Below are positions 56,301 to 64,000 of a DNA stretch of 64,000 nucleotides, piece by piece. The stretch comes from Tubiluchus corallicola (taxonomy: Eukaryota; Priapulida; Priapulimorpha; Priapulimorphida; Tubiluchidae): the NCBI GenBank assembly GCA_030141605.1, contig JAQGDQ010000006.1, positions 660,501-724,500 on the forward strand, read 5' to 3'. The notes beneath the pieces were generated by a model, which had not been told where the DNA came from, ran no database searches, and was given only the letters and a program-made list of their open reading frames with translations. Position 1 is the first letter of the stretch. The number at the start of each line of letters is the position of its first letter. Position numbers and translations under genes: made by a program.

Positions 56301-59134
56301 TGGAAATTCAGCTTATGTTTGGCTCAAAAATTAAATTAATCTTAATCATCATGCCATATCAACTGCAAAATAAGAAACAACAAATAAAGTGAGATGAGTA
56401 TTTGCCAAATCATCCTTTAAAATGTTACAAATTATTGCCATTTCTGAGTTTCTTGAAATTTATGATAATATATATACAGAATGATGCAATAAGGGGTGAT
56501 TCGACTGGCAATCTTATATGTAACTTATAATGAATTTACTCTATTGCTTGATTTCTTTAATTTGATTACCTCTAATGGCTGCAGTATGAAAAGCTTTGTT
56601 ATTACGTTTGTATAGGTTTGACTATCTGAAAACTGAGAAAGAATTAGTTCTGGATTTCGAAGATCAAGGCTAACCATGCCTATCTCACCCCTGGCATATC
56701 CACGTCCTTCGACGAGTGCTGAAATAATAATTACAGCTACTGCTACCAAAGGGCAAGCAAAATATGATAACAGTAGCAATTAATTCAAGTAATATGTTCA
56801 ATACTTTGAGATTGCTTAAAAACACAGAGTACTTTAATTCATAATAAATTTATTATAATTACAGCAACTTGTACTTGAAATGCTAATGTAAAAGAAAAAT
56901 AATCAACATCTAACTGGTACACAATTTGCTCTTACCAATCGACTCCTGTATAATGACGAATAATTTTAACAATGGCAAACTTTTGCATTTTTTCTCACAG
57001 TGATCTGTCTTTTACTTTAACAACAATTTTTTGTCTTTATAGCTCAGCGCTGAGTTGGTATATTGGCGCTGCTTAACAAAGTTACTGCTAACCCAAATTA
57101 CTGTGAAAATATGCTTGCAATGCTGACAATATAGCTAGCTGTGAGATGTTGGGAATAGAAAAGACAGAGAAACTGTTTTTCACTGTGGGTGGATTCTCAT
57201 TCACTACTCTCACGCCACTTATACTAGTGAGCACTGTAAAAAAATTGTCTGCAACAAATTGTCTCAGACAAAATTTTCTCATACATGTGAACTTTTATAT
57301 GATGAGAACTGTGTTATAGGTGGCCTCAGTGAACACATATTAAATGATACGTTAAGAAAACAATTTGTTTAATGGTCTGATATGGCTTATCTAAAATAGA
57401 TTTTTGTTGCGAGCCTGCAAATGAAAAGTAATATTTTGTATGAGATAGAAAATTACGGATGTTTATTAAAAATTTGTGTGCGACAAAGGTGGCAAAACAG
57501 CTTTTATGGAGCCTACTGTCAAGCAAAAATCTGTCTTAGATAAATTGCAGCAGACAGATCTTGCATTGGGTACACTCTGTATTAGCTTATATTTTATTTA
57601 TTCTAAAGCCTTGACCTTATAGAATGGTGTTCAAACAATCAGAGGAGAAGGTTTTAAAAGAAAAAAAACTTGATTTTATTGATTCAAACAATATTTTTAT
57701 TGATTTTTGCATTATCAATCTCTACTTAAGTAATACATCTCTGTACTACTTTCACCTTATTCTCTTTAGAAAACATGGATTCAGCTATGAGCAACCATCA
57801 TTTAATATGGTTGTTTAAAGTCAAGATAAAAGTTGTCAGTCTTTGCTGATATCTGCTTGATTATCCTTTAACATTTGAAAACCACAACACAAGTTAACTC
57901 TGAGTGATCAGTGTCATGTATAGCCGAACTCCGAAGGGTTTTTGTATTTTTCTTCCCTTTATTCGGGTATGTCGCTCCATGCAAATTTTTTGCCTTAATA
58001 ATTGATAGTTTCTTAGTCACACGTATGCTGCCTTCTGATTGTGCGTACTTCTCAAGCTTAGTACTTATATTTTAAACTTACAAACAATTATGCTACAATC
58101 TGAAATAACTGATGCAGCACTAGTTGTAGTAGTGTAAGGTGTTCTTCTAGTTCGAATAGATCTCCTTGATCCTGGAGTTCGCGTGTTAGTGCTGCTCCGA
58201 GACAGACAGAAATCAGATGAAGATTTTCTTTTCACTGCATGACTGGAACTCCTGCAAAAAACTTTTGAATATTGATATGTATAACAAAAACAGTGTGTTG
58301 ATCACTTGCATAATTTTTTGAAGTGCAACTATATTACAGTTTCTCTTAATTCAGCAATATACTTTTAACAACTTACACAAGCAACTGTTCGGTTTAAAAA
58401 ATTGGTGATTATTTAATGCGAAAATATTCAAGTCAACAAAATGATTGATTTGGTCCAGAAAATAAAATATAGTACCCAACTGAGTTCAGTTCATGCAAGT
58501 TCTGAAATATTCGATTCGATAAATTCATGCTTTGTCACCACTGTAATAATTTTGCACAACAATTGATTTTGTTTTGATTCTTACCTTAAAAACTACATTT
58601 TGATCTTTATTAAGACTATCTTAACTAGTAGTAGAAGTTAATAATTATATGATCACAATAACTAACTTTGCAATAGGAGAACTGGTCGTTGTATGGCTAG
58701 CAGAACCGTAGCAGCATCTGTAGTTTCTGTACATCGACGAACAGCTGACATCAGGCATAGAAAGCAACCCTGTGCTTGAACTGTGATCAGCTGTTGTAGT
58801 TCTAGGTGTTGTCAACAATTCAAAGTCTATGAAAAGTGAGGGAAAAAGCATTTGTCAACTGAACTTGTAAATTAACAAAAATGGCTACTACAACTACTAT
58901 GAAAATTTATTATATGTTTATAATAAATTTAATTGGGCCTACAAGATACATAAAAATCTAATATTACAACTCCATAAAAAGTTATTAATATCATGATACA
59001 ACCAGAGTTTTTAGCCTTATGCCCATATTTTCTTAAAACTGAAGTAACTGCCCTAATTTTTACCACTTAATTACAAAAAAATATACAAGGCAATTAGTTT
59101 TTCACTCACTGTATTTTCCAGTTGCTTTTTCCAT
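38202..59134 (-). CDS. MSH4: MSH4, meiotic MutS homologue (complete, 21 exons)
   Basis: Exons join in phase to 2673 nt, 890 residues plus stop (human 936). As in MSH4 generally, the mismatch-binding domain I is missing. The order is a variable Ser/Thr/Arg-rich N-terminus with KYNFELLTTP (1-115), connector from [14 protein letters not shown] (about 119), [11 protein letters not shown], lever/core ([30 protein letters not shown]), clamp ([10 protein letters not shown]), then the MutS ATPase. ATPase motifs are Walker A GPNM-SGKST (638-646), [12 protein letters not shown], Walker [12 protein letters not shown], and TTHFHEL. The C-terminus is the dimerisation helix region. MSH4-MSH5 clamps Holliday-junction-like intermediates and promotes meiotic crossovers in the nucleus. 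Intron junctions interrupt Walker A. Two features are unusual: a 13-nt microexon and one GC donor. All catalytic motifs are intact, so it is presumably functional. Confidence 0.95.
38553..38641 (-). CDS. MSH4: MSH4 exon 20
   Basis: Acceptor caatatag, donor gtacaa. [20 protein letters not shown] then [10 protein letters not shown]. Confidence 0.94.
39326..39426 (-). CDS. MSH4: MSH4 exon 19
   Basis: Acceptor ctatttcag, donor gtaatt. [32 protein letters not shown]. Separated from exon 18 by a 4.7-kb intron full of repeats. Confidence 0.95.
39570..40060 (+). repeat. Second degenerate array with AAGATGGC-type anchors
   Basis: aaaatgtctgcc (39579), ccaaaatagccaac (39758), ctaagatggcagcc (39911) and ccaaaatggccagc (40030) recur about every 120-180 bp in an MSH4 intron. 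The sequence between them is too diverged to align by eye. Confidence 0.4.
40090..42430 (+). pseudogene. Decayed repeat-derived gene, antisense in MSH4 intron
   Basis: Scattered plus-strand frames carry a recognisable order: [16 protein letters not shown] (about 40195), [20 protein letters not shown] (about 40370) continuing to [11 protein letters not shown] (about 40520) across a stop, [13 protein letters not shown] (about 40730), and a Cys motif LACTEFCKC (about 42365). This order matches large uncharacterised, apparently transposon-associated proteins common in marine invertebrate genomes (IGGFHxLMSFxG, SGKxxxRAxR, C-terminal CTDMC). The function of that family is not known to me. Many stops and frameshifts; certainly dead. 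Confidence 0.5.
41985..42172 (-). repeat. GC-richer dispersed repeat fragment
   Basis: On the minus strand it runs ccaggggtggatcccggatt to ggttctccccgggaaaattt. Termini of this type occur in several animal interspersed repeats. It interrupts the decayed gene relic. No inverted repeats were found, so the class is unknown. Confidence 0.3.
42431..44154. other. MSH4 intron, no gene recognised
   Basis: Contains isolated GCCATCTTGG-like motifs (42584, 42901, 43424), inverted relative to those at 39.6-40.0 kb. The 63-codon ORF at 43221-43412 has no known motif. Confidence 0.5.
44155..44290 (-). CDS. MSH4: MSH4 exon 18
   Basis: Acceptor attttcag, donor gtaaat. [39 protein letters not shown]. Confidence 0.96.
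44513..44585 (-). CDS. MSH4: MSH4 exon 17 (Walker B)
   Basis: Acceptor taattag, donor gtaaat. [20 protein letters not shown] then ELGRG. Confidence 0.96.
44858..45025 (-). CDS. MSH4: MSH4 exon 16, GC donor
   Basis: Acceptor gcttatag, then [20 protein letters not shown] to [14 protein letters not shown]. The donor is GCAAGA, not GT. Reading on to the next GT would insert residues and shift the frame of exon 17, so the GC-AG junction is required. Confidence 0.93.
45198..45287 (+). repeat. 30-bp tandem repeat, three exact copies
   Basis: The unit attaacattcgtctaaaagt, gaacaacact starts at 45198, 45228 and 45258 with no differences. It lies in the MSH4 intron between exons 15 and 16. Confidence 0.98.
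45563..45610 (-). CDS. MSH4: MSH4 exon 15 (first half of Walker A)
   Basis: Acceptor cctttcag, donor gtaagc; 16 codons [16 protein letters not shown]. The intron splits the P-loop between GPNM and SGKST. Confidence 0.95.
45989..46083 (-). CDS. MSH4: MSH4 exon 14
   Basis: Acceptor tgttttag, donor gtaagt. [20 protein letters not shown]: the conserved lead-in to the ATPase. Confidence 0.96.
46696..46854 (-). CDS. MSH4: MSH4 exon 13
   Basis: Acceptor ttacttag at 46855-46856, donor gtaaat. Reads [20 protein letters not shown] then [20 protein letters not shown]. An inner acceptor after 46820 (ttgttatag) would start at VVTELL but leave a gap to exon 12. The 5' boundary is therefore tentative; 46696-46820 is secure. 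Confidence 0.8.
46855..48347. other. MSH4 intron, simple-sequence tracts
   Basis: 47320-47480 is gat/gac/tat-rich cryptic simple sequence and 47730-47800 is cat/cac-rich. These give spurious open frames on both strands. Nothing else recognised. Confidence 0.6.
48348..48360 (-). CDS. MSH4: MSH4 exon 12, 13-nt microexon
   Basis: ag-ATAAAGATGAATA-gtaagtg on the minus strand encodes I-K-M-N plus one base. Exon 11 ends NDL and vertebrate MSH4 continues DLIKMNE at this point; the phase fits both neighbours. The donor is ideal; the acceptor's pyrimidine tract is poor. Confidence 0.6.
48361..49988. other. MSH4 intron, no gene recognised
   Basis: The minus-strand frame at 48603-48794 has no known motif. 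Around 48890-49015 the repeated cgaatat/cggatac words look like the subterminal region of an old DNA transposon, but no partner end was found. Confidence 0.4.
49989..50176 (-). CDS. MSH4: MSH4 exon 11 (clamp)
   Basis: Acceptor tctttgcag, donor gtgagt. [30 protein letters not shown], ends FTTNDL in phase 0. Confidence 0.95.
50177..51539. other. MSH4 intron, no feature recognised
   Basis: AT-rich intron; ORFs at 50190-50378 and 50592-50789 (minus) have no motif. Confidence 0.5.
51540..51593 (-). CDS. MSH4: MSH4 exon 10
   Basis: Acceptor gttgcag, donor gtgagt; 54 nt. [19 protein letters not shown]. Confidence 0.94.
52549..52681 (-). CDS. MSH4: MSH4 exon 9
   Basis: Acceptor ttttcag, donor gttagt. 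[34 protein letters not shown]. Confidence 0.94.
52801..54301 (-). mobile_element. Tigger/pogo-type DNA transposon, 1501 bp
   Basis: The left end cagtagacgccacttaatag and the complement of the right end, cagtgaatgccatttagtag, match with about five differences in 22-24 bp. Both are preceded by TA (52799-52800 and 54302-54303), the pogo target duplication. The interior carries a decayed DDE_1 transposase on the minus strand, same direction as MSH4, in the intron between exons 8 and 9. Confidence 0.88.
53302..53834 (-). pseudogene. Tigger-like transposase fragment, frameshifted
   Basis: The first frame (53834-53571) has [20 protein letters not shown] and [20 protein letters not shown]: the second catalytic Asp and the NTTSxxQxxDQG motif of Tigger/jerky transposases. 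It shifts near 53580 into a second frame (53589-53302) with [20 protein letters not shown] and [20 protein letters not shown], the conserved tail. The DNA-binding domain and first Asp are not readable. Confidence 0.85.
54504..54684 (-). CDS. MSH4: MSH4 exon 8
   Basis: Acceptor tttgcag, donor gtaagt. [40 protein letters not shown]. Confidence 0.95.
54921..54951. repeat. Perfect 13-bp hairpin
   Basis: gttcctttgaaat, loop aagca, atttcaaaggaac. It lies in the MSH4 intron between exons 7 and 8. Could be a footprint of a palindromic element or chance. Confidence 0.9.
55066..55300 (-). CDS. MSH4: MSH4 exon 7
   Basis: Acceptor cattacag, donor gtacaa. [34 protein letters not shown]: MutS core domain. 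Confidence 0.95.
55586..55707 (-). CDS. MSH4: MSH4 exon 6
   Basis: Acceptor actgttaag (weak pyrimidine tract), donor gtagta. [20 protein letters not shown], then [15 protein letters not shown]. Confidence 0.92.
55998..56188 (-). CDS. MSH4: MSH4 exon 5
   Basis: Acceptor tgttctag, donor gtgagt. [20 protein letters not shown] through [15 protein letters not shown]. Confidence 0.95.
56570..56718 (-). CDS. MSH4: MSH4 exon 4
   Basis: Acceptor ttatttcag, donor gtaatc. [31 protein letters not shown]: the hallmark start of the MSH4 connector domain. Confidence 0.95.
56719..58081. other. MSH4 intron, no feature recognised
   Basis: AT-rich; 57240-57540 has repeated words such as ttgtctcagaca/ctgtcttagata that may be remnants of an old inverted-repeat element. 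No clear ends. Confidence 0.4.
58082..58251 (-). CDS. MSH4: MSH4 exon 3
   Basis: Acceptor ttttttgcag, donor gtaagt. Basic Ser/Arg-rich ([23 protein letters not shown]) ending SDCSIIV, which leads into the connector domain. Confidence 0.85.
58667..58826 (-). CDS. MSH4: MSH4 exon 2
   Basis: Acceptor tttcatag, donor gttagt. Ser/Thr-rich linker ([15 protein letters not shown]), poorly conserved as usual for this region. Confidence 0.8.
59110..59134 (-). CDS. MSH4: MSH4 exon 1 (probable start)
   Basis: ATG at 59134-59132, MEKATGKY, donor gtgagt. Joined to exon 2 it reads KYNFELLTTP, matching the RYNFGLQETP-like segment near the start of vertebrate MSH4. The frame is open upstream of the ATG, so a longer N-terminus cannot be excluded. 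Confidence 0.65.
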
Positions 59135-60119
59135 TTCTAAACACAGCTCAGTTTTCACTAATCCACTTCGTATTATTAAAGTTCTTTAAATAATGAACAT
59201 GTTGCAATCAGTGTGTGTTGATGCATGTTTAAGTACTTAAAATCACCTGAAACAGTCTACAACAGTAATTCTACCTAAAATAGATAATACATATCATATT
59301 TAAAATATCACAACCACATTTTCTTTCACTATTATGACTAATTATACATGTACAGTAATTAAACCCTAAATAAAAATAATTTTATTGTTAATCAGAGGTC
59401 AACAAAATCATAATTTGTGATATTAACCAGTATTTGTTAGTAACTTTCAGTTAGTTAATTAACTAATAAATTAAATCGGATGTGTTGTCAAGGTACTGAT
59501 GATTTTCTACCACAGTTAACTTTGGTAAGAGAATTGCAATTAGCAAAGAGCTAACATGAACATTCTGCTTAGAAGGCGAGTGCAGAAATAGGCATAATTG
59601 GTCAGTTCGTTGTGGCTTGGTCAACTCGTTTCACTCCTGTCAATACAATAGCGCAAAATAAAATTATACTAGTGTGTATGATATTTGTCGCAAATTAACA
59701 CGCTTATTAGACAGATGAAATTTCATACATGTATGCCAAATTGCCGCTGTGCTTCACGTGATCCGACTCCGAGCCTCTGCTTCAATAATTTAATTCAGTG
59801 ATTTCTTGTAACTCTTAAATAAAAAATAATAATGCAAATTTACAAAATACATCCTGCGGTATTTTTAATTTTGTTATTAGTTCGCCTTTTAAATTAATTT
59901 ATACAAAGCAGAAATAAAATAAAGCGACCTGTTTTAATTGATTGTTTTGTCAAAAGCGACCACGCCACGTATGTTGGCGACTTTTTGGCGTTTTCGTGTA
60001 TTTCTATTCAGAACTGAACTTATAACTTAATTCGGACTTGTGCTAAAACTAAGAACCGCTTGCAGTGGGACTTGAGCTAAAGCTAAATACAGTTTGCAGA
60101 AATAATCTGTTGTAACGAA
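59135..60119. promoter_or_regulatory. Head-to-head interval of MSH4 and GORASP2
   Basis: 985 bp separates the two start codons, which point away from each other. Both promoters should lie here, and CpGs are more frequent at 59740-60120 than in the surroundings. No TATA box or defined transcription start can be assigned. Confidence 0.55.
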
Positions 60120-60182
60120 ATGGGAGGTGCGCAAAGCAGTACCGTTCCGGGAGGTGGAAGTGAAGGCTATCATGTTTTGCGA
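60120..60182 (+). CDS. GORASP2: GORASP2 exon 1
   Basis: ATG 60120; [20 protein letters not shown] plus R; donor gtaggt. The start is supported by Gly2 and by length equal to the vertebrate protein. Confidence 0.95.
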
Positions 60183-63100
60183 GTAGGTTAAAGTCACTCG
60201 GTTACTGTACTCCTTGTATGGTCTTTACCGCAGAGCCCCGTGAACGCCATTAGTCACCATGAAGGATTTAGAATCTAAAACACCCGAACTATAGATCTTG
60301 CACGAATAAAGGGTTTTGTACCCAAAAATTTTTTGGTGTAATGTTTGAGAGATCTGTTTTCTACCCTGGGTGCGAGAAATGCTGACAAGACTTGAAATAG
60401 CCATGAAAGTTAACCAAGTTTGTCACTTGTAACTAAAAAAACCACGATAATGCTAAGGTTTACCTTGCCCTTCGAAAAATTTTCCTGCCACCCATCTATT
60501 TTTACGATAATTTTGGTCATTAACACACTCACCTTACTTTATTCAAATAATTAGAAATAATGAGCTGTGTTTATCAATTCGATAACTGACAATTCAAAAA
60601 TTTTTTGACAAAAATTTTAGATTCGTCAAAACAGCGTGGAATGTGTCGATTCGTCATCGCAACTGCGCTTTTCTATATAAAACTGCCGGGTTAAAACTGT
60701 TGTTTTTGCAACTATGCATATCACGAGGTGCTGACTAAGTCACCAATACCAGGCAATAGAATTTTGCATTCCACTGATCATAGACTGTAGCCGCAAATCA
60801 CTAAAGTCAAAGGTTAAACCGAGGATACCAAGCGCTGAGCTCAGTGAACTAATAGTCAGCAACTTAACCCTTTAGGTGACAAACAAGTTACTAAGCTGTC
60901 ATTCATTCAACAATAAACACAGTAGGACCTAGGCTGAAGACCTGTAGTCCATACTGCATAGTATATAAAACAACTAAAAAGAGAGCTTAATCTTTGATCA
61001 ATACCAGCTTAAAAACATACCTTATAATTTCTGTATACCGCAGTAAAAACCTAAGCCATTGATATTTGCACAGTGTTTAGAACAATAGATTTACTTTGAA
61101 AGTTTAAATATATTGTAAGCGTCACTCGTAGAATTTTTGAGAAGTTATTGCCTGTCTGCAATACTGCCCTACGAAAAATGCTGACTATTTGTAATTATCG
61201 ACAATTGTTGACTCGATATGACGCAACTACCATCGATTCATTTACACAGCACAGAGCCTTCCTCAGCAAAAATCAATAAGCATTAACCTAGTCTACTTGT
61301 CTTTTCGATAAATTACCTAAAGTTGTTCTTTCTTTTTATAAGATTACTTGAAAAAAATATAATATTTTTTACCACAGCATTTTCTTTGCTATTAAATATT
61401 TCTTAGTTAGTTTCTGCAGCTGCATGTAGGCAGATGATAATGTGATATAGTTTTGATGTCAAATACTCTAAGTAAAAATGCAAATGAACTGGAGTATTCA
61501 TATAACCACTGTTATTTCATGATAATTGTCGATTTGTTGTTATTACGAAATTTTTGATTCTTGTAATTGAGCCTATGTATACAATGTCTAGTGTCTAATA
61601 GCGACTACACAAAATAATACATTTTTTGCAGTGAAAGTTTCTAAGTACAAACTATAGCTTTATATTACTTCAAAACAACATTAAAGCCAATGAATGCTGG
61701 TAGCTAAAATTTGGCTAGGTACTTTCAAAACCGAATTTATTTTGTTACTATGAGATTATTAATTTGTTGTAGGTTCAAGAAAACTCCCCCGGCTACTATG
61801 CAGGACTGGAAGCATTCTTTGACTTTATAGTTGCCATTGGAGAGACACGTTTGGTAATTAATAAATTAAATGTTTTTACTTTGAAATATTTTGACTGTTT
61901 TCTACAGAAATTAGTTGAGGTTCACCCTAAGCTGAAAAGCTTCATATATACAAGTAATGTTGTCGACTCTGTTCTTCACTTTCCATCCAGGATTACATTT
62001 CTTTTCACTCAGTTTATTTGGTATTATTTTTTTGACTATCAAATTCTTTTCATCAAATATGCAAGATGCCCACAGCACGATTCACTTGGTGGAAATTGGC
62101 AGGTGATAAGAATTATTTAAATTTCTTTTGCATTTTTAAGCATTCACTGAATGTTGTTCAAGGTTTCCTTTACCTTTACTAAAATTTAGTGTAGAGCTAA
62201 TGCTACAGGTATTGTGCAGTGCCAAGGGCTTCCTGTATAATATGGTGAAATTTATCATGCAATACACAATTTTACTTGAGAGTGATGGTAAAAACAGCTT
62301 AACTTATATAATAAACTGTATCATTAATCATAAGTGTTCAAAATTAGTTTGCAAAATTGTGCTGTTTTTTTTTTATTTAGCTGGCACAGTATTGTTTGCT
62401 TAAGCTTTCACATTGAAAGTGGAATTACTGACTAGGACCCTATAACTGAGCAGTTCTCACTGTGAATGAAGTGCCTAGCTATAGCGCAACAAGAATATTG
62501 TTATTGTATTTTAACTGCCCGGAAGCTGATTTTCTTATATGTATATTTAAGCACTGCTTTTGCCATTCAATTGTACAATGAAGCAAAGTGCCTTTGATTA
62601 TGCTATGGCCAATATCCCGATTTTTAATGTTTATTGTCAGTAGAAATTTAATTTATGAATCATTTGTGTAGATGAGACATTTTGCCAAAGAATCCTTACC
62701 TTTCAGGACAAAGACAATGACACACTAAAAGAGTTGCTGAAGCAAAATGTTGAGCGGCCCATTGAGATGACAGTGTACAGCAGTAAGACGCAGGAGTGTC
62801 GAAAAGTCACCATTACACCAAGCACCATGTGGGGTGGTCAAGGGCTGTTAGGAGTTAGCATACGATTCTGTTCTTTTGAGGGAGCTAGTGAGAATGTTTG
62901 GCACATCTTGGTAAATATTTGAAATCAGATTGTTTGTGTACGTTTACGAATGGCTACTTGTACTAAACTTGATATCTTAAATACGTAATAAATAAATGCT
63001 GGATATGGCAAAATAGTATTCAAAGCTTTTTATAGTTGACTTGTACAAGACAAACTTCAGCTGTAGTATAAAATGATAGCTAAAATGTTTTATTTTGAAA

Positions 63101-63960
63101 ACTTACATATTTCTATATGTTTCTTTACATAATAATAATAATATTATAGTTTTGTGATATATTTATATTGTTTGTTAGTTAAGGTTGGTTATTTTATTCA
63201 AAAATCATGTGGATGTTTTATATAAATTCATTTGTATTTATTTGATATTATTAATTAAGCTGTGTCTGTGCTGTACAATCTGGAGAGAGAATGATTGTTG
63301 TCTACTAGACTGCATAACTCATTTCAGGATGTTAATCCAAATTCACCAGCTTCGTTAGCAGGATTTCGACCGTACACTGACTACATAATAGGTGCGGATT
63401 CAGTACTCCATGAAGTAAGTAGCTGTAAGCTTATGATATAATACTGTAGATGGTTAAATGTAAACAGTTGTTGTTGCCAGGCAAAAATGTGTAGCCCACA
63501 ATTAGACAACTCGAAAAATCTCCCAATAGCTGCAAATAATTTGTTTTTTCTTGTCCCTATATAGAGTTGCAATTGCATAGAATACTCCCACATCACATCA
63601 CACCCATTATATTGCATTTATAATATTACCTTAGTTTATGAATGCAGTAACCACTTAATACATATTCAAATTCTGGGTGAATAATGCTTTTTTGTCTTAT
63701 TTTACGTTTGCTATTGTTTCCAAATAGAGGTTTAATAAAGACTTATAATAATGATAATGATAATGGTAATAGGAATGATGATAATGATAATAATAATAAA
63801 TATGTTGTTGTTCCTTTTAATTATTACAGTCAGAAGACTTGTTCACATTAATTGAAGCTCATGAGGGAAAACCATTGAAGCTATACATGTACAACAGTGA
63901 GACAGACAGCTGCAGAGAAGTCAGCATAGCACCCAACAGTGCCTGGGGAGGAGAGGGAAG
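60120..63960 (+). CDS. GORASP2: GORASP2 (GRASP55)-like Golgi stacking protein, 5' five exons
   Basis: Exons 60120-60182, 61773-61853, 62707-62910, 63328-63414 and 63830-63960, all GT-AG and in phase, give the first 188 residues; the rest is past the window. MGGAQSS supplies the N-myristoylation Gly2 typical of GRASPs. GRASP/PDZ 1 starts GYHVLRVQENSPG (about 17) with [23 protein letters not shown] and [25 protein letters not shown] 2 starts at [20 protein letters not shown] (about 112) with [29 protein letters not shown] and AWGGEG. Known role: homodimerising membrane tether that stacks and links Golgi cisternae, also implicated in unconventional secretion. Closer to GORASP2 than GORASP1 by remembered residues ([20 protein letters not shown]). 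Confidence 0.96.
60183..61772 (+). other. GORASP2 intron 1, no feature recognised
   Basis: AT-rich, no ORF or element ends; may contain regulatory sequence shared with the MSH4 side. Confidence 0.5.
61773..61853 (+). CDS. GORASP2: GORASP2 exon 2
   Basis: Acceptor ttgttgtag, donor gtaatt; [27 protein letters not shown]. Confidence 0.96.
62707..62910 (+). CDS. GORASP2: GORASP2 exon 3
   Basis: Acceptor cctttcag, donor gtaaat; [20 protein letters not shown] to SENVWHIL. Confidence 0.96.
63328..63414 (+). CDS. GORASP2: GORASP2 exon 4
   Basis: Acceptor catttcag, donor gtaagt; [29 protein letters not shown]. Confidence 0.96.
63745..63804 (+). repeat. Imperfect (AAT/GAT)n microsatellite
   Basis: ataataatgataatgataat and related trinucleotides through to aataataataaata, in GORASP2 intron 4; a shorter aat run lies at about 63130-63147. 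Confidence 0.85.
63830..63960 (+). CDS. GORASP2: GORASP2 exon 5
   Basis: Acceptor tattacag, donor gtaaag; [20 protein letters not shown] to AWGGEG plus two bases. Remaining exons lie outside the window. Confidence 0.95.
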
Positions 63961-64000
63961 GTAAAGCAAATAAAAAAGGATAATTGTTATTATAATTGTG

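Noticed and set aside
57040-57075. tagctcag..gagttggtat, tRNA D-arm-like
   Set aside because: No anticodon arm, T arm or acceptor stem in either direction.

Overview
The window is AT-rich animal nuclear DNA. It carries four intron-rich, highly conserved metazoan protein genes and many decayed transposons and repeats. Nothing bacterial, plastid or viral is visible: no operons, no long intronless genes, and GT-AG introns throughout. The proteins are clearly metazoan. The organism is probably an invertebrate (one SPATS2 type and one UBE2E type gene, dense small transposons), but I cannot assign a phylum from this sequence alone.

Layout. (1) 1-12164, plus strand: the last ten coding exons of a SPATS2/SPATS2L-like cytoplasmic RNA-associated protein; its first exon(s) lie before the window. 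Its introns hold a fold-back element (1109-1946), a hAT-like relic (2105-2631) and a complete but frameshifted Tc1/mariner-IS630-type transposon (8869-10944), whose ends carry unusual arrays of a roughly 21-bp motif. (2) 12165-22211: 3' UTR and intergenic DNA with a duplicated 95-bp block and a hAT-type MITE. (3) 22237-35740, plus strand: a complete UBE2E ubiquitin-conjugating enzyme in five coding exons. Its 10.6-kb first coding intron holds a hAT MITE with a perfect 8-bp target duplication, a 5'-truncated LINE inserted in a degenerate tandem array, a palindromic hairpin, tRNA-like relics and a diverged dispersed repeat. Its second intron carries seven copies of a 41-bp minisatellite. (4) 38202-59134, minus strand: a complete MSH4 meiotic MutS homologue rebuilt from 21 exons (890 codons plus stop), including a probable 13-nt microexon and one GC-AG intron. 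Its introns contain a decayed repeat-derived gene (about 40.1-42.4 kb, opposite strand) and a 1501-bp Tigger/pogo transposon with TA duplication. (5) 60120-63960, plus strand: the first five exons of a GORASP2 (GRASP55)-like Golgi stacking protein, head-to-head with MSH4 and running off the right edge.

The four host genes have unrelated jobs: RNA-associated cytoplasmic protein, ubiquitin transfer, meiotic crossover, Golgi structure. Their proximity looks like ordinary genome packing. UBE2E and MSH4 are tail-to-tail, and MSH4 and GORASP2 share a 985-bp head-to-head interval that probably holds both promoters. All exon models were made by eye from splice-site phase plus remembered family conservation; no alignment was run.
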